The notes below the pieces were generated by a model. It ran no database searches. It saw nothing but the letters and a program-made list of their open reading frames with translations, and was not told where the DNA came from. The position numbers were made by a program, and so were the translations under genes. From Glaesserella sp041814905 (GTDB lineage: Bacteria; Pseudomonadota; Gammaproteobacteria; Enterobacterales; Pasteurellaceae), in the NCBI RefSeq assembly GCF_041814905.1, contig NZ_JBGXYA010000053.1, positions 4,948 through 68,947 on the forward strand: a stretch of 64,000 nt of DNA. The letters are read 5' to 3'. Positions within the stretch are counted from its first letter, which is position 1, and every line of letters starts with the position of its first letter. Of this stretch, positions 1 through 9,261 are shown piece after piece.

Positions 1-1
1 A

Positions 2-1033
2 CTTGGCGAGAAATCGATTATTCACCCAAATGATGATGTGAACAAATCACAATCTTCAAACGATACTTACCCAACAGCGATGCACATTGCGGCATACAAA
101 AAAGTGGTTGAACATACCCTTCCTTGTGTAAAACGCTTACAAAAAACCTTAGCGGACAAAGCAGCAGCATTCCAAGATGTGGTTAAAATCGGTCGTACTC
201 ACTTAATGGACGCAACCCCATTAACATTAGGTCAAGAATTCTCTGCTTATGCTGCACAATTAGCTTTCGGTATTAAAGCGTTAGAAAATACGTTACCGCA
301 CTTAGCGGAATTAGCGTTAGGCGGTACAGCGGTTGGTACAGGTTTAAATACACCGAAAGGCTACGATGTGAAAGTCGCAGACTACATTGCGAAATTCACC
401 GCTTTACCGTTTGTTACCGCACAAAACAAATTTGAAGCCCTCGCAACACACGATGCGATCGTAGAAACTCACGGTGCATTGAAACAGCTAGCGGTTTCAC
501 TTTACAAAATCGCTAACGATGTGCGTTTATTGGCTTCTGGTCCACGTTCAGGTATCGGAGAAATCTTAATCCCTGAAAATGAACCAGGTTCATCAATTAT
601 GCCAGGTAAAGTAAACCCAACCCAATGTGAAGCGATGACAATGGTTTGTGCACAAGTGTTAGGTAACGATGTAACAATTTCATTTGCTGGTACACAAGGT
701 CACTTCCAATTAAACGTGTATAAACCAGTAATGGCGTACAACTTCTTACAATCTGCACAATTATTAGGTGATGCATGCGTATCATTCGATGAACACTGTG
801 CAATCGGTATTGAACCGAATTATCCACGCATTAAACAACAATTAGATCAATCTCTCATGCTTGTTACGGCGTTAAATACGCATATTGGGTATGAAAATGC
901 AGCGAAAATTGCAAAAACTGCTCACAAAAATGGCACAACACTCAAAGAAGAAGCAATCAACTTAGGTTTAGTGACAGCTGAACAATTTGATGAGTGGGTT
1001 CGCCCTGAAGATATGGTGGGAAGTTTGAAATAA
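2..1033 (+). CDS. fumC: Fumarate hydratase class II, 5'-truncated by window edge
   Basis: Interconverts fumarate and L-malate in the TCA cycle, without an iron-sulfur cluster. The frame is open from base 2 and continues the family pattern HPNDxVNKSQSSNDTYPTAM across the first in-frame GTG at 38, so that GTG is not the start and the gene begins outside the window. About 343 residues are present against roughly 465 in the family, so about 120 N-terminal residues are missing. The superfamily signature GSSIMPGKVNP is at bases 590-622. A good hairpin terminator follows the stop. Confident call; class I enzymes are unrelated in sequence. Confidence 0.97.
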   Translation, partial: LGEKSIIHPNDDVNKSQSSNDTYPTAMHIAAYKKVVEHTLPCVKRLQKTLADKAAAFQDVVKIGRTHLMDATPLTLGQEFSAYAAQLAFGIKALENTLPHLAELALGGTAVGTGLNTPKGYDVKVADYIAKFTALPFVTAQNKFEALATHDAIVETHGALKQLAVSLYKIANDVRLLASGPRSGIGEILIPENEPGSSIMPGKVNPTQCEAMTMVCAQVLGNDVTISFAGTQGHFQLNVYKPVMAYNFLQSAQLLGDACVSFDEHCAIGIEPNYPRIKQQLDQSLMLVTALNTHIGYENAAKIAKTAHKNGTTLKEEAINLGLVTAEQFDEWVRPEDMVGSLK

Positions 1034-1056
1034 CTTCACGATATTCAGCGTAAATA

Positions 1057-1083
1057 AATGGCACGCTTTAACGTGCCATTTTT
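1057..1083 (+). terminator. Rho-independent terminator of fumC
   Basis: A perfect 9-bp stem (AATGGCACG / CGTGCCATT) with a 6-base loop is followed by a short T run, 24 bases after the fumC stop. Confidence 0.85.
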
Positions 1084-1115
1084 ACATCTATGAGTAAATA
1101 CCATTTAGACGAAGT

Positions 1116-1547
1116 ATGAAATTTGGGGAACGCGTTTTTCATTCTATACTCTTTGAAATAGGAGCGATGACAATCAGCGCTATTGCAATACGACTTACCG
1201 GAAGTTTTGATACAACATCCGCCATAGAGACAGGCGTTTCTATATCTATTATCACCATGTTATGGAATTTAGTTTTTAATCTAGTATTTGACCAATTTTT
1301 TACGGGGAAGCGAGAAGAAAGAAGTTTCTCTCTTCGTGTTTTCCACACAATAAGTTTTGAAGGCGGATTATTGTTATTTACTATTCCTGTGGTTGCCTAC
1401 TTACTGGATCTCAGTTTATGGCTTGCTTTTCTTGCTGATGTCGGCTTGACATTGATTATTATGCTTTACACACTCGTTTTTAATTGGATTTATGATATTA
1501 CAAGGGCAAAATATTTTGCTTATCAAAAAGAATACTTTCGCGGCTAA
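1116..1547 (+). CDS. PACE-family multidrug efflux transporter (AceI-like)
   Basis: Small inner-membrane protein of 143 residues with four predicted membrane segments in two tandem halves, typical of the bacterial transmembrane pair family. AceI of Acinetobacter exports chlorhexidine. Each half begins with an RxFHxxxFE-like segment (RVFHSILFEIGAM near residue 6, RVFHTISFEGGLL near residue 74) and carries a WN(L/M)xFN or FNWIYD motif; the glutamate in FE matches the functional acidic residue of AceI. The ribosome binding site is weak. A nine-codon ATG frame (1090-1119) ends in an ATGA overlap with this start. The 3' end overlaps the convergent dprA by 4 bases, with no terminator between. Substrate unknown. 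Confidence 0.85.
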   Translation: MKFGERVFHSILFEIGAMTISAIAIRLTGSFDTTSAIETGVSISIITMLWNLVFNLVFDQFFTGKREERSFSLRVFHTISFEGGLLLFTIPVVAYLLDLSLWLAFLADVGLTLIIMLYTLVFNWIYDITRAKYFAYQKEYFRG

Positions 1548-2698
1548 TGAATCACATATCCCCCACTCACCTGTTTCACCACGCCTAACAATTCCAAATT
1601 CAGTAACTCAATCAACACTGTTTCCACCGCTAAATCAGTGGCTTTTGCCAAATCGTCAATGCTGATTGGCTCAAGGTTGATCTGTGCAAACAGCGCTTGC
1701 TGACAAGCGGTCAGTTCGGGCAGATTTTTTGCAAATTTTTGCGGAAAAACGACCGCTTGTAACGGCACCGACGGCGGAACCAACGTCCTCTGTGCCAGTG
1801 ACATCGGTTGATGTTGAAATACAATAGCGTCCAAAATATCTTCAACAGACTCCACCAGTAATGCTCCTTCTTTAATCAGCTTATGACAACCTTGACTATA
1901 AGGGCTTTGCAGCGCATTCGGCAATGCAAACACTTCCCTGCCCTGCTCCAACGCATAACGGGCAGTGATCAGCGAGCCACTGTTGAGAGTTGCTTCCACC
2001 ACCAATGTACCGAGAGAAAGCCCGCTGATAATCCGATTACGACGAGGGAAATTTTCCGCCAACGGTGGCTGATTGGGTGAAAATTCGGAAATCAACGTAC
2101 CACCGCTTTCAATGATCGCCTCCGCCAATTTTTGATGCCGAGCCGGGTAAATATGCTCTAAACCGCTACCTAATACTGCCAACGTAACGCCTCCGCGTTC
2201 AAGCGCTTTTTGGTGGCAAAAGCCATCAATCCCTATCGCCAAACCGCTTGTAATTGCCAAACCGTTTTCTACTAGCGCCTCGCTAAAATGTTCCGCCCAA
2301 TATTTACCGTAATTGGAGTAATCCCGACTACCGACCATCGCAATCTGTGAAGCCGATAACGCACTGCTTTCGCCTTTAATAAACAGCAGCGGCGGCGCAC
2401 TGTTGATCTGTTTTAATAAAAACGGATATGCTGCATCAAACAGTGTCAAAATTTGATTGTTCGGCTTCTCCGCCCAATTTAATGCGGTTTCTATCCAACG
2501 CATATCCGGATTAAACCAACGCTGAATTTGCCGTTCATTCCAGCCGATTTGGCGTAATTGGCTTTTATCGTATCGGCAAAATTCGGCAAAATCGACGTTT
2601 TCAAGTAATTTTCCTATCCGCTGAGCACCGAATTGCGGCACCTGTAATAATTTCAATAATTCAAACCTCAACATCGCCCCCTGTTCCCGATTCTTCAT
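1544..2698 (-). CDS. dprA: DNA processing protein DprA
   Basis: Protects incoming single-stranded DNA and loads RecA during natural transformation. The Rossmann-like core is clear: GSRDYSNYG, SGLAIGIDGFCHQKAL, LGSGLEHIYPARH, SEFSPNQPP, FPRRNRIISGLS and ARYALEQGREVFALP. A C-terminal winged-helix-like segment of about 60 residues follows. Length 384 is normal. The start is open: ATG 2698 has an AGGG upstream, while ATG 2674 (MLRFELLKLL) follows a GGGGG run and matches where homologues begin. Divergent from def with 72 bases between. The gene carries uptake signals inside it (about 1702 and 1770). It fits the uptake-signal-rich, competent lifestyle of this family. Confidence 0.95.
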   Translation of the reverse strand: MKNREQGAMLRFELLKLLQVPQFGAQRIGKLLENVDFAEFCRYDKSQLRQIGWNERQIQRWFNPDMRWIETALNWAEKPNNQILTLFDAAYPFLLKQINSAPPLLFIKGESSALSASQIAMVGSRDYSNYGKYWAEHFSEALVENGLAITSGLAIGIDGFCHQKALERGGVTLAVLGSGLEHIYPARHQKLAEAIIESGGTLISEFSPNQPPLAENFPRRNRIISGLSLGTLVVEATLNSGSLITARYALEQGREVFALPNALQSPYSQGCHKLIKEGALLVESVEDILDAIVFQHQPMSLAQRTLVPPSVPLQAVVFPQKFAKNLPELTACQQALFAQINLEPISIDDLAKATDLAVETVLIELLNLELLGVVKQVSGGYVIH

Positions 2699-2770
2699 TT
2701 CCCTAATAGTAAGAAAAAGACTAAAATAGCCAATTATTTCTTTTAAAGTTTTCGACAGAGATCACAAAAA

Positions 2771-3283
2771 ATGGCTGTATTAGAGGTTTTAATTTACCCG
2801 GAAGATAATTTGGCAAAGGTTTGCCAACCCGTAGAAAAAATAGATGATGAATTACGCGCGTTTATCGACGATATGTTTGATACCATGTATGATCACGAAG
2901 GTATCGGCTTAGCGGCACCGCAAGTGAATGTGCTAAAGCGTGTGGTGACCATCGACATTGAAGGCGATAAAACCAACCAAATCGTGTTGATTAACCCTGA
3001 AATTATCGAAAGCAGCGGTGAAGCCGGAATTGAAGAAGGCTGTTTGTCTATTCCCGGTTGCCGCGCCCTAGTGCCCCGTAAAGAAAAAGTCACGGTCAAA
3101 GCATTAAATCGCCAAGGTGAAGCGTTCACTTTCGAAGCGGACGGCTTATTGTCTATCTGTATTCAGCACGAAATCGACCACCTAAACGGCGTGTTGTTTG
3201 TTGATCACATTTCACAACTGAAACGCCAACGCATTCGCGAAAAAATGTTAAAACTGAAAAAACAGCTGAAACGAGCGAAATAG
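2771..3283 (+). CDS. def: Peptide deformylase
   Basis: Removes the N-formyl group from new polypeptides; a cytosolic Fe(II)/Zn metalloenzyme. All three family motifs are present: GIGLAAPQV near residue 44, EGCLSIPG with the metal-binding Cys near residue 91, and HEIDH at 133-137 with two metal-binding histidines and the catalytic Glu. Length 170 is typical. A Lys/Arg-rich tail is normal for the gamma-proteobacterial enzyme. In many relatives def is followed by fmt; here a GST-like gene follows after a gap with an uptake signal. Confidence 0.97.
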   Translation: MAVLEVLIYPEDNLAKVCQPVEKIDDELRAFIDDMFDTMYDHEGIGLAAPQVNVLKRVVTIDIEGDKTNQIVLINPEIIESSGEAGIEEGCLSIPGCRALVPRKEKVTVKALNRQGEAFTFEADGLLSICIQHEIDHLNGVLFVDHISQLKRQRIREKMLKLKKQLKRAK

Positions 3284-3289
3284 GTTGTT

Positions 3290-3298
3290 ACAAGCGGT
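3290..3298 (+). repeat. DNA uptake signal sequence, Apl type
   Basis: ACAAGCGGT core with the downstream T-rich/TTTTTTGCAAAA tract, in the gap between def and the GST-like gene. Confidence 0.85.
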
Positions 3299-3379
3299 CG
3301 GTTTGCGCCGATTTTTTGCAAAAAGATAAACCGACTCTCAAAAGGTAAGCGAAGCGAACACATTATTTAAGGAGAGAAA

Positions 3380-4042
3380 ATGATTACCCTCTATGCACTC
3401 AAACAGTCACGAGCCTATCGCATCGCTTGGTTGTTAGAATTACTGGAATTAGAGTACAAACTTGAGTTATTTGAACGAGATAACCAAACTTTTCTTGCTC
3501 CTAAAGCGTTAAGTGAAATTCACCCTTTAGGTAAATCGCCGATTTTGAAAGACGGAGAATTAGTGTTAACCGAAAGTGGAGCCATTGTTGAGTATTTACT
3601 GACACACTACGATTCACAACACCGTTTCAGACCGCACGTAGAAAGTACGGAATACCCGAATTACCTGTTCTGGATTCATTATGCCGAAGGTTCTCTGATG
3701 CCGTGGTTGATTATGTCTGTCATTTTTAAACGGATTAACGCACGCAAAATGTCGTTTATTGCCCGCCCTATCGTGCATAAATTGACAGCAACGGTCATGA
3801 CCAATTTGATTATTCCGCAATTACGCACACATCTGAAATATGTGGAACAATCTTTAGCCAATAAAACATGGTTACTTGGCGAACAGCTCAGCGGCGCGGA
3901 TATTATGATGAGCTTCCCTCTGCAAGCCATTGCACGCAACTCACCGCTTGATTTGCCGAATATCCGCGCGTATGTAGAACGTTTGGAACAAGAACCCCAT
4001 TTTCAGCTGACCGAGCAAAAATTGGGTAAATTTGAACTTTAA
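3380..4042 (+). CDS. Glutathione S-transferase family protein
   Basis: A 220-residue cytosolic protein with an N-terminal thioredoxin-like GST domain (MITLYALKQSRAYRI; cis-Pro region HPLGKSPIL; ESGAIVEYL glutathione-binding turn near residues 65-75) and an all-helical C-terminal domain ending in GEQLSGADIMMSFPL. The SxAYRIAWLLE start of helix 1 suggests a serine-type active site. Ribosome binding site AAGGAGAG lies before the ATG. Physiological substrate cannot be told from sequence. The window also encodes GshF, so the cell makes glutathione. An uptake signal overlaps the stop codon. Confidence 0.88.
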   Translation: MITLYALKQSRAYRIAWLLELLELEYKLELFERDNQTFLAPKALSEIHPLGKSPILKDGELVLTESGAIVEYLLTHYDSQHRFRPHVESTEYPNYLFWIHYAEGSLMPWLIMSVIFKRINARKMSFIARPIVHKLTATVMTNLIIPQLRTHLKYVEQSLANKTWLLGEQLSGADIMMSFPLQAIARNSPLDLPNIRAYVERLEQEPHFQLTEQKLGKFEL

Positions 4043-4050
4043 CAAGCGGT
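4042..4050 (+). repeat. DNA uptake signal sequence overlapping a stop codon
   Basis: ACAAGCGGT begins on the last base of the TAA stop of the GST-like gene and is followed by the typical TTTTTTGCAAAA tract. Confidence 0.85.
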
Positions 4051-4127
4051 CGTTTTTGCCGTATTTTTTGCAAAATGCAACGCAAACCCATCGCTTTCCC
4101 TTTAGTTAAATTGAAAGGAACATTTTT

Positions 4128-5054
4128 ATGATTATCGTAACAGGCGGCGCCGGTTTTATCGGCAGTAATATTGTCAAAGCGCTCAACGCAATTGGCAAAA
4201 AAGACATTTTAGTCGTGGACAATCTCAAAAACGGGGAAAAATTCATCAACTTGGTCGATTTGGATATTTCCGATTACCTCGACAAAGAAGATTTCATTGC
4301 TTCCGTTATTGCCGGAGATGATTTTGGTTATGTCGATGCGGTGTTCCATGAAGGGGCGTGTTCAGCCACCACTGAATGGGACGGTAAATATATGATGCAG
4401 AATAACTACGAGTATTCTAAAGAATTACTGCATTATTGTTTAGACCGTAATATTCCGTTCTTCTATGCCTCAAGTGCTGCGACTTACGGCGGACGAACAA
4501 ACAATTTTATTGAAGAACGTCAATTTGAAAGTCCGTTAAATGTTTACGGTTACTCAAAATTTCTGTTTGACGAATATGTCCGCCGTATTCTACCGAGTGC
4601 TTACTCACCGGTTTGCGGTTTCAAATATTTCAACGTCTACGGTCCGCGCGAGCAACATAAAGGCTCAATGGCGAGCGTGGCGTTCCATTTAAACAATCAA
4701 ATTCTGAAAGGCGAAAACCCGAAACTGTTCGCCGGCTCTGAAAACTTCCTGCGTGATTTCGTGTATGTTGAAGATGTCGCTCAAGTCAACATTTGGGCAT
4801 GGCAAAATAAAATTTCAGGTATTTTTAACTTAGGCACGGGCAATGCGGAATCCTTCAAAGCCGTTGCCGAGGCGGTACTGGATTTCCATAAAAAAGGCGA
4901 AATCGAAACGATTCCGTTCCCTGAGCATTTAAAATCCCGCTATCAAGCTTTTACTCAAGCAGACCTAACCAAACTGCGGGCTGCCGGCTACGACAAACCG
5001 TTCAAAACCGTCGCGGAAGGAACAAAGGCATATATGGCGTGGTTGAATCGATAA
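4128..5054 (+). CDS. hldD: ADP-L-glycero-D-manno-heptose 6-epimerase
   Basis: Last step of ADP-heptose synthesis for the lipooligosaccharide inner core, in the cytosol. Extended short-chain dehydrogenase fold: dinucleotide-binding GGAGFIGSN at residues 6-14, catalytic Tyr140-xxx-Lys144 in the context YGYSK, and the HldD-specific FHEGACSATTEWDGKY stretch near residues 73-88. Length 308 matches the family. Ribosome binding site AAAGGAAC precedes the ATG. It is convergent with the sugar ABC operon; an inverted pair of uptake signals lies between. Also called rfaD or gmhD. Confidence 0.97.
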   Translation: MIIVTGGAGFIGSNIVKALNAIGKKDILVVDNLKNGEKFINLVDLDISDYLDKEDFIASVIAGDDFGYVDAVFHEGACSATTEWDGKYMMQNNYEYSKELLHYCLDRNIPFFYASSAATYGGRTNNFIEERQFESPLNVYGYSKFLFDEYVRRILPSAYSPVCGFKYFNVYGPREQHKGSMASVAFHLNNQILKGENPKLFAGSENFLRDFVYVEDVAQVNIWAWQNKISGIFNLGTGNAESFKAVAEAVLDFHKKGEIETIPFPEHLKSRYQAFTQADLTKLRAAGYDKPFKTVAEGTKAYMAWLNR

Positions 5055-5059
5055 TAAGA

Positions 5060-5106
5060 CAAGCGGTTGGTTTACTCGTGTGATGATAGATAATGTCAAC
5101 CGCTTG
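5060..5106. terminator. Inverted uptake-signal pair, likely bidirectional terminator
   Basis: CAAGCGGTTG (5060-5069) and CAACCGCTTG (5097-5106) form a 10-bp perfect stem with a 27-base loop between two convergent genes. No long T run, so termination is plausible but not certain. Confidence 0.55.
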
Positions 5107-5111
5107 TATTG

Positions 5112-6206
5112 TTAGCTCCTTGCCAATGGAATTGTTAGCCCCGTGTGGTCAAATAAATAGCAGCGTTCAATATCGAAGGAAAATTGAACTGTATCGTGGC
5201 GGTGAAGGTGATGCTCGCCACTGACTTCCACCACAAGCGGTTTGGACTCGCCTTGTTTAGCATGAATATAGCTAGTATTGCCGAGCTGTTCGACGGCATC
5301 GACGGTCATATTAATAGTAATATCACGTTCATTGCCTAAATGGATATGTTCCGGACGAATACCAAGGGACATCGGCAGATCAACCAGCTTTTGATCGTCT
5401 TTTAAAGTGAGTGTAATCGGTTCATTTTCTAAACCGCTTAAAGTGACTTCTCGACCTTGTTGAGCAACCAAAGTAACCGGCACAAAATTCATTTTCGGCG
5501 AACCGATAAACCCCGCCACAAATTGATTCACTGGGTGATGATATAGCTCCATCGGTGAGCCGACTTGCTCTATTTTACCCGAGCGTAATACCACGATTTT
5601 ATCCGCTAACGTCATTGCTTCCGTTTGGTCGTGGGTGACATAAATCATGGTGCTTCTAAGGGATTCATGTAAGTTTGCAATTTCCAAGCGCATCTGCACC
5701 CGTAATTCAGCATCTAGGTTGGAAAGCGGTTCATCAAATAAAAACACATCAGGATTGCGTACAATCGCACGACCGATTGCGACACGCTGACGTTGTCCGC
5801 CGGAGAGTTGCGAGGGCTTGCGATTTAGCAGATGTTCCAATTGTAAAGTTTTCGCAGCATCACGAGCTTTTTGGTTAGCCGTTTCTTTGTCCATTCCGGA
5901 AACTTTTAGTCCGATACTCATATTTTCCAATACATTCATATGCGGATAAAGCGCGTAAGACTGAAATACCATTGCAATACCGCGTTGTGATGGGTCGAGT
6001 TTATTTACCACTTTATCACCAATACGGATTTCCCCGCTGGAAATTGTTTCCAACCCTGCGATTAAACGCAGTAAAGTGGATTTTCCGCAGCCTGATGGTC
6101 CGACAAATACCACAAATTCACCGTCTTGAATCTCTAAATCAACATCAAAAATAGTCTGTACTTTGCCGAATATTTTATTCACGTTACTTAGTTTTAAATT
6201 TGCCAT
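5112..6206 (-). CDS. Sugar ABC transporter ATP-binding protein (UgpC/MsmK/MalK-like)
   Basis: ATPase of the CUT1 importer encoded by this operon. Walker A GPSGCGKST at residues 36-44, signature LSGGQRQR, Walker B VFLFDEPLSNLD, switch THDQTEAM, then a C-terminal regulatory/TOBE region of about 130 residues as in MalK and UgpC. Length 364 is typical. Last gene of a minus-strand operon, 13 bases after the second permease. Such ATPases are sometimes shared by several CUT1 importers. Specific substrate comes from context (beta-fructosides). Confidence 0.93.
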   Translation of the reverse strand: MANLKLSNVNKIFGKVQTIFDVDLEIQDGEFVVFVGPSGCGKSTLLRLIAGLETISSGEIRIGDKVVNKLDPSQRGIAMVFQSYALYPHMNVLENMSIGLKVSGMDKETANQKARDAAKTLQLEHLLNRKPSQLSGGQRQRVAIGRAIVRNPDVFLFDEPLSNLDAELRVQMRLEIANLHESLRSTMIYVTHDQTEAMTLADKIVVLRSGKIEQVGSPMELYHHPVNQFVAGFIGSPKMNFVPVTLVAQQGREVTLSGLENEPITLTLKDDQKLVDLPMSLGIRPEHIHLGNERDITINMTVDAVEQLGNTSYIHAKQGESKPLVVEVSGEHHLHRHDTVQFSFDIERCYLFDHTGLTIPLARS

Positions 6207-6219
6207 ATTAAACTCCTGA

Positions 6220-7053
6220 TTATCCTTTTACTGATGCGCCGGTAATACTTGTGACGAATTGTTTTTGTACCATTAAGAAAAATAGAATCACCGGTACAAT
6301 CATACAAACGGCAAATGCCATGACATTCCCCATAAAGGTTTGGTTTGAACCAAAGAAACTTGCCATTGCGACAGAAAGCGGTCGAACTTCAGGTCCGCGT
6401 GTAACCATAATCGGCCAAAGATAGGCGTTCCAAATTGCAAGGAAATGAAGAATTGCAACAGTAACGGTAACCGGTTTGGACGACGGCATACCGATATGAC
6501 GATAAATTTGGAATAGGTTGAATCCGTCCACTTTCGCTGCATCAATTAAATCTTTTGGAATTCGGCTAAAAAATTGATAAAACAGGAATATATAGAACGC
6601 ATTGACTGCCACAGGCAGAATTTGCACCAAATAAGTATCGATAATACCAGCACGGCTGACCATAAGCAGCTGAGGGATGACCAAAGATTCCCCCGGGATT
6701 GCTAATACGCCGATAACTAATAACAATAAATACCGACGGATTCGACTTTCCCCCCACGCTAATGCAAATGCTGCCATTGAGCTGATTACAATCGAGATAA
6801 ATAAGGTAGAAAGGGTTATCACCACTGTATTCCATAAGTATTTGAAGAACGGATGTTGTGGGTTGTTCCAAATTTCATGGAAGTTATCCAGTGAAAAGCG
6901 GGTTGGGATAAAAGCACGCCACGTCCCCATAATTTGCTGAATTTCAGTATTGTCAGGGTTAAGACTTAAGGTGATTGCCATCATTAATGGAATCAGTACA
7001 TAAAGTGATAAAATAATGGCGAAAACGTAATTGAGATATGTTGAAATTCTCAT
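6220..7053 (-). CDS. Sugar ABC transporter permease (MalG/UgpE-like)
   Basis: Inner-membrane permease of 277 residues with six predicted helices. The EAA motif that contacts the ATPase is DLIDAAKVDGFNLFQIYRHI in the C-terminal half. Short N-terminal cytoplasmic end, as in MalG-type subunits. Lies 12 bases after the first permease and 13 bases before the ATPase gene, so these are translated from one mRNA. No oddity seen. Confidence 0.93.
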   Translation of the reverse strand: MRISTYLNYVFAIILSLYVLIPLMMAITLSLNPDNTEIQQIMGTWRAFIPTRFSLDNFHEIWNNPQHPFFKYLWNTVVITLSTLFISIVISSMAAFALAWGESRIRRYLLLLVIGVLAIPGESLVIPQLLMVSRAGIIDTYLVQILPVAVNAFYIFLFYQFFSRIPKDLIDAAKVDGFNLFQIYRHIGMPSSKPVTVTVAILHFLAIWNAYLWPIMVTRGPEVRPLSVAMASFFGSNQTFMGNVMAFAVCMIVPVILFFLMVQKQFVTSITGASVKG

Positions 7054-7065
7054 CCTGCGCTCCTG

Positions 7066-7941
7066 TTATTCATTTTTCATCAATAAGCGTTGCACTATGC
7101 CAAGGGTTGCAACGGAGATAAAGAAAATGACCGATACTGCAGATGCAAAACCGATTCGCTGGGATGAATAACCGTTGTCAAACATATATTGAATAATCGT
7201 CAGGGTTGCACCTTCCGGTCCGCCGCCGGTCAAAATATTGACTTGTGTAAACAGACTTAATGCACCAATAGTAGTAATGATGATCACAAAAATATTGGTG
7301 TTGCGTAACCCCGGTAAGGTGATATAACGAAATTTATGCCATGCATTGAAGCCGTCGATGGAGGCTGCTTCATAGCGATCCATCGGAATTTCCTGCAAAC
7401 CAGCTAAGTAAATCAACATTTGGAATGGGAAGGTTGCCCACATCGATAACAACACTATCGAAAACATTGCTTTGCCTTTGTCTCCAAGCCAATCTATCGG
7501 ATCGATAAACGGAATAACGGTTTGTAATGCACCGTTAAGCAAACCATCGGGATAAATAAATAGCGCTGACCAAATTGCGGTGATGACGGTCATCGGCATT
7601 AATAAAGGTAATAATGCAATAGAGCGAAATACTGCCAAGCCTTTTATTTTGCTGTTTAATAACATGGCTGAACCCAATGACACACTTAATTGCAACGGAA
7701 TTACCCAAATTGCAAAATAGACCGTGTTTTTGACCGCTTGCCAAAATTCTGGATCGGTTAGAATACGCTCGTAATTATCCAGTCCGACAAATTTGGTCGG
7801 AATCGGACGTGGAATTAACCGTTCATTGGTAAAGGAAAAATAAACGGATAGTAAAAACGGAATAAAAATGAAGACCGTGAGAAATAGAAATGCAGGAAGC
7901 AACATTCCCATCTCCGGCAGATATTTTTTGACTTTTTGCAT
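7066..7941 (-). CDS. Sugar ABC transporter permease (MalF/UgpA-like)
   Basis: Inner-membrane permease of 291 residues. Six predicted helices and the EAA loop MDRYEAASIDGFNAWHKFRY near residue 195. It pairs with the MalG-like subunit to form the channel. Length is that of the shorter UgpA-type permeases rather than MalF, which has a large extra periplasmic domain. The gap to the binding-protein gene is 45 bases, the largest inside the transporter part of the operon. Confidence 0.93.
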   Translation of the reverse strand: MQKVKKYLPEMGMLLPAFLFLTVFIFIPFLLSVYFSFTNERLIPRPIPTKFVGLDNYERILTDPEFWQAVKNTVYFAIWVIPLQLSVSLGSAMLLNSKIKGLAVFRSIALLPLLMPMTVITAIWSALFIYPDGLLNGALQTVIPFIDPIDWLGDKGKAMFSIVLLSMWATFPFQMLIYLAGLQEIPMDRYEAASIDGFNAWHKFRYITLPGLRNTNIFVIIITTIGALSLFTQVNILTGGGPEGATLTIIQYMFDNGYSSQRIGFASAVSVIFFISVATLGIVQRLLMKNE

Positions 7942-7986
7942 ATTTCACCTCAAATGCTAAACAGGTGGGCAAAGCCCACCCGATGG

Positions 7987-9252
7987 CTATTTATCAAACG
8001 GAGGGTAGCCGTCGTTATCTTCAATATCACGATCGATATTTTTCGCCGCTTTTTGTAATTCTGTCTTCGGTGATGCTCCGTTCAAAATATTTTCCATTGC
8101 TTTACCGAATTCTTTGGTTAATACCGGATAAGCAGGGTGAATCGGGCGAACTAATGCAATCTGCTCTGCCTGTTGAGCCAGCATATTCAACTTACCACCT
8201 TTAGCAAATAAAGGGGTTTCGGCAATGGCATCTTTACGCCCCGGAATGTAGCCGGTGTATTTCGCCCATTCTTTTACTTGATCTTTGGATAATGCAAAGT
8301 TCAGGAATTTAGCTACTTCATTATCTTTTTTTGACGTGCTGGATACCGCCCAACCCCAGCCGCCATTTGGTGAAAATGCTTTTGCACCTAGTTTTGGTGT
8401 TGGAATCAACACTAAATCCTCCCCTAAAGATTCATTGAATGTCGGCCACATCCAGTTACCAATCCAAGCTAGAGCGGCAGTTTTATCACTAAAGAAACGG
8501 TTTGCTCCGGCAGTTTTTGGTACGGTATATCCTTTTTTCACCCAAGTTTGCATTTTTTCTGCGGCATCAATGGTTGCATTGGAGTTGATAGATCCCTCAG
8601 CACGTTTGGTTTCGGCATTTAAGATATTACCGCCGTTCGATACCACCAAAGGAAAATAGCCGTAAGTCATCCATTCACCAGCCATGCCGACGTTGAAGTC
8701 CAATGGCCATTTCACACCGTCTACTTTTGATAATTTTTCCAGCACATCACTGAATTGTTCATAAGTCCATGCATCCTCAACGGAAGTTGGAAGACTGATT
8801 CCCGCCGCCTCCAAGTATTTTTTATTACCCCATAATAAAACCGAGGAATCCCCCATGCCTAACATATAAAGTTTGTTATCCGGCGGATAGGTCCCTTGGG
8901 ATATCAACCCCGGAATAGTTTGTTCCAGTATCTCTTTATCCAGCATTTCATCGATTGGTTTTAACATGCCTGACCACGTATAGTTCGCCATATTCGGACC
9001 ATCTACAAATAATATATCCGGCATATCTTTTGCCATCCACGCAGCTTGAACGGCATCGTTGAGGCTTGGAATGGCTTTGAGCTGTACACTGATATTTTCA
9101 GCTTTATATTTTTCGTTAAACTTCTGTTCGAGTTGCTGGAAAAACGGCGCTTCGATTTTGGCGTCAATCACCCATGCCGTGATTTGGTCGGCAAAAGCAA
9201 CGTTTGATAAGGATAAAGCGGTAAATAGCGCAAGTTTGTTAGACTTTTTCAT
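7987..9252 (-). CDS. Sugar ABC transporter substrate-binding protein, CUT1 family
   Basis: Periplasmic receptor of 421 residues. The N-terminus MKKSNKLALFTALSLSNVAFA is a classical signal peptide with cleavage after VAFA; there is no lipobox. The body shows the family-1 pattern of solute receptors: early ITAWVIDAKIEAPFFQQLEQ, SPNGGWGWAVS in the second lobe, and a C-terminal TELQKAAKNID-type helix. Located 9 bases after the LacI regulator gene. With GH32 and LacI in the same operon, a sucrose or short fructan ligand is likely, but glucosides cannot be excluded. Confidence 0.92.
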   Translation of the reverse strand: MKKSNKLALFTALSLSNVAFADQITAWVIDAKIEAPFFQQLEQKFNEKYKAENISVQLKAIPSLNDAVQAAWMAKDMPDILFVDGPNMANYTWSGMLKPIDEMLDKEILEQTIPGLISQGTYPPDNKLYMLGMGDSSVLLWGNKKYLEAAGISLPTSVEDAWTYEQFSDVLEKLSKVDGVKWPLDFNVGMAGEWMTYGYFPLVVSNGGNILNAETKRAEGSINSNATIDAAEKMQTWVKKGYTVPKTAGANRFFSDKTAALAWIGNWMWPTFNESLGEDLVLIPTPKLGAKAFSPNGGWGWAVSSTSKKDNEVAKFLNFALSKDQVKEWAKYTGYIPGRKDAIAETPLFAKGGKLNMLAQQAEQIALVRPIHPAYPVLTKEFGKAMENILNGASPKTELQKAAKNIDRDIEDNDGYPPFDK

Positions 9253-9261
9253 ATAAACTCC

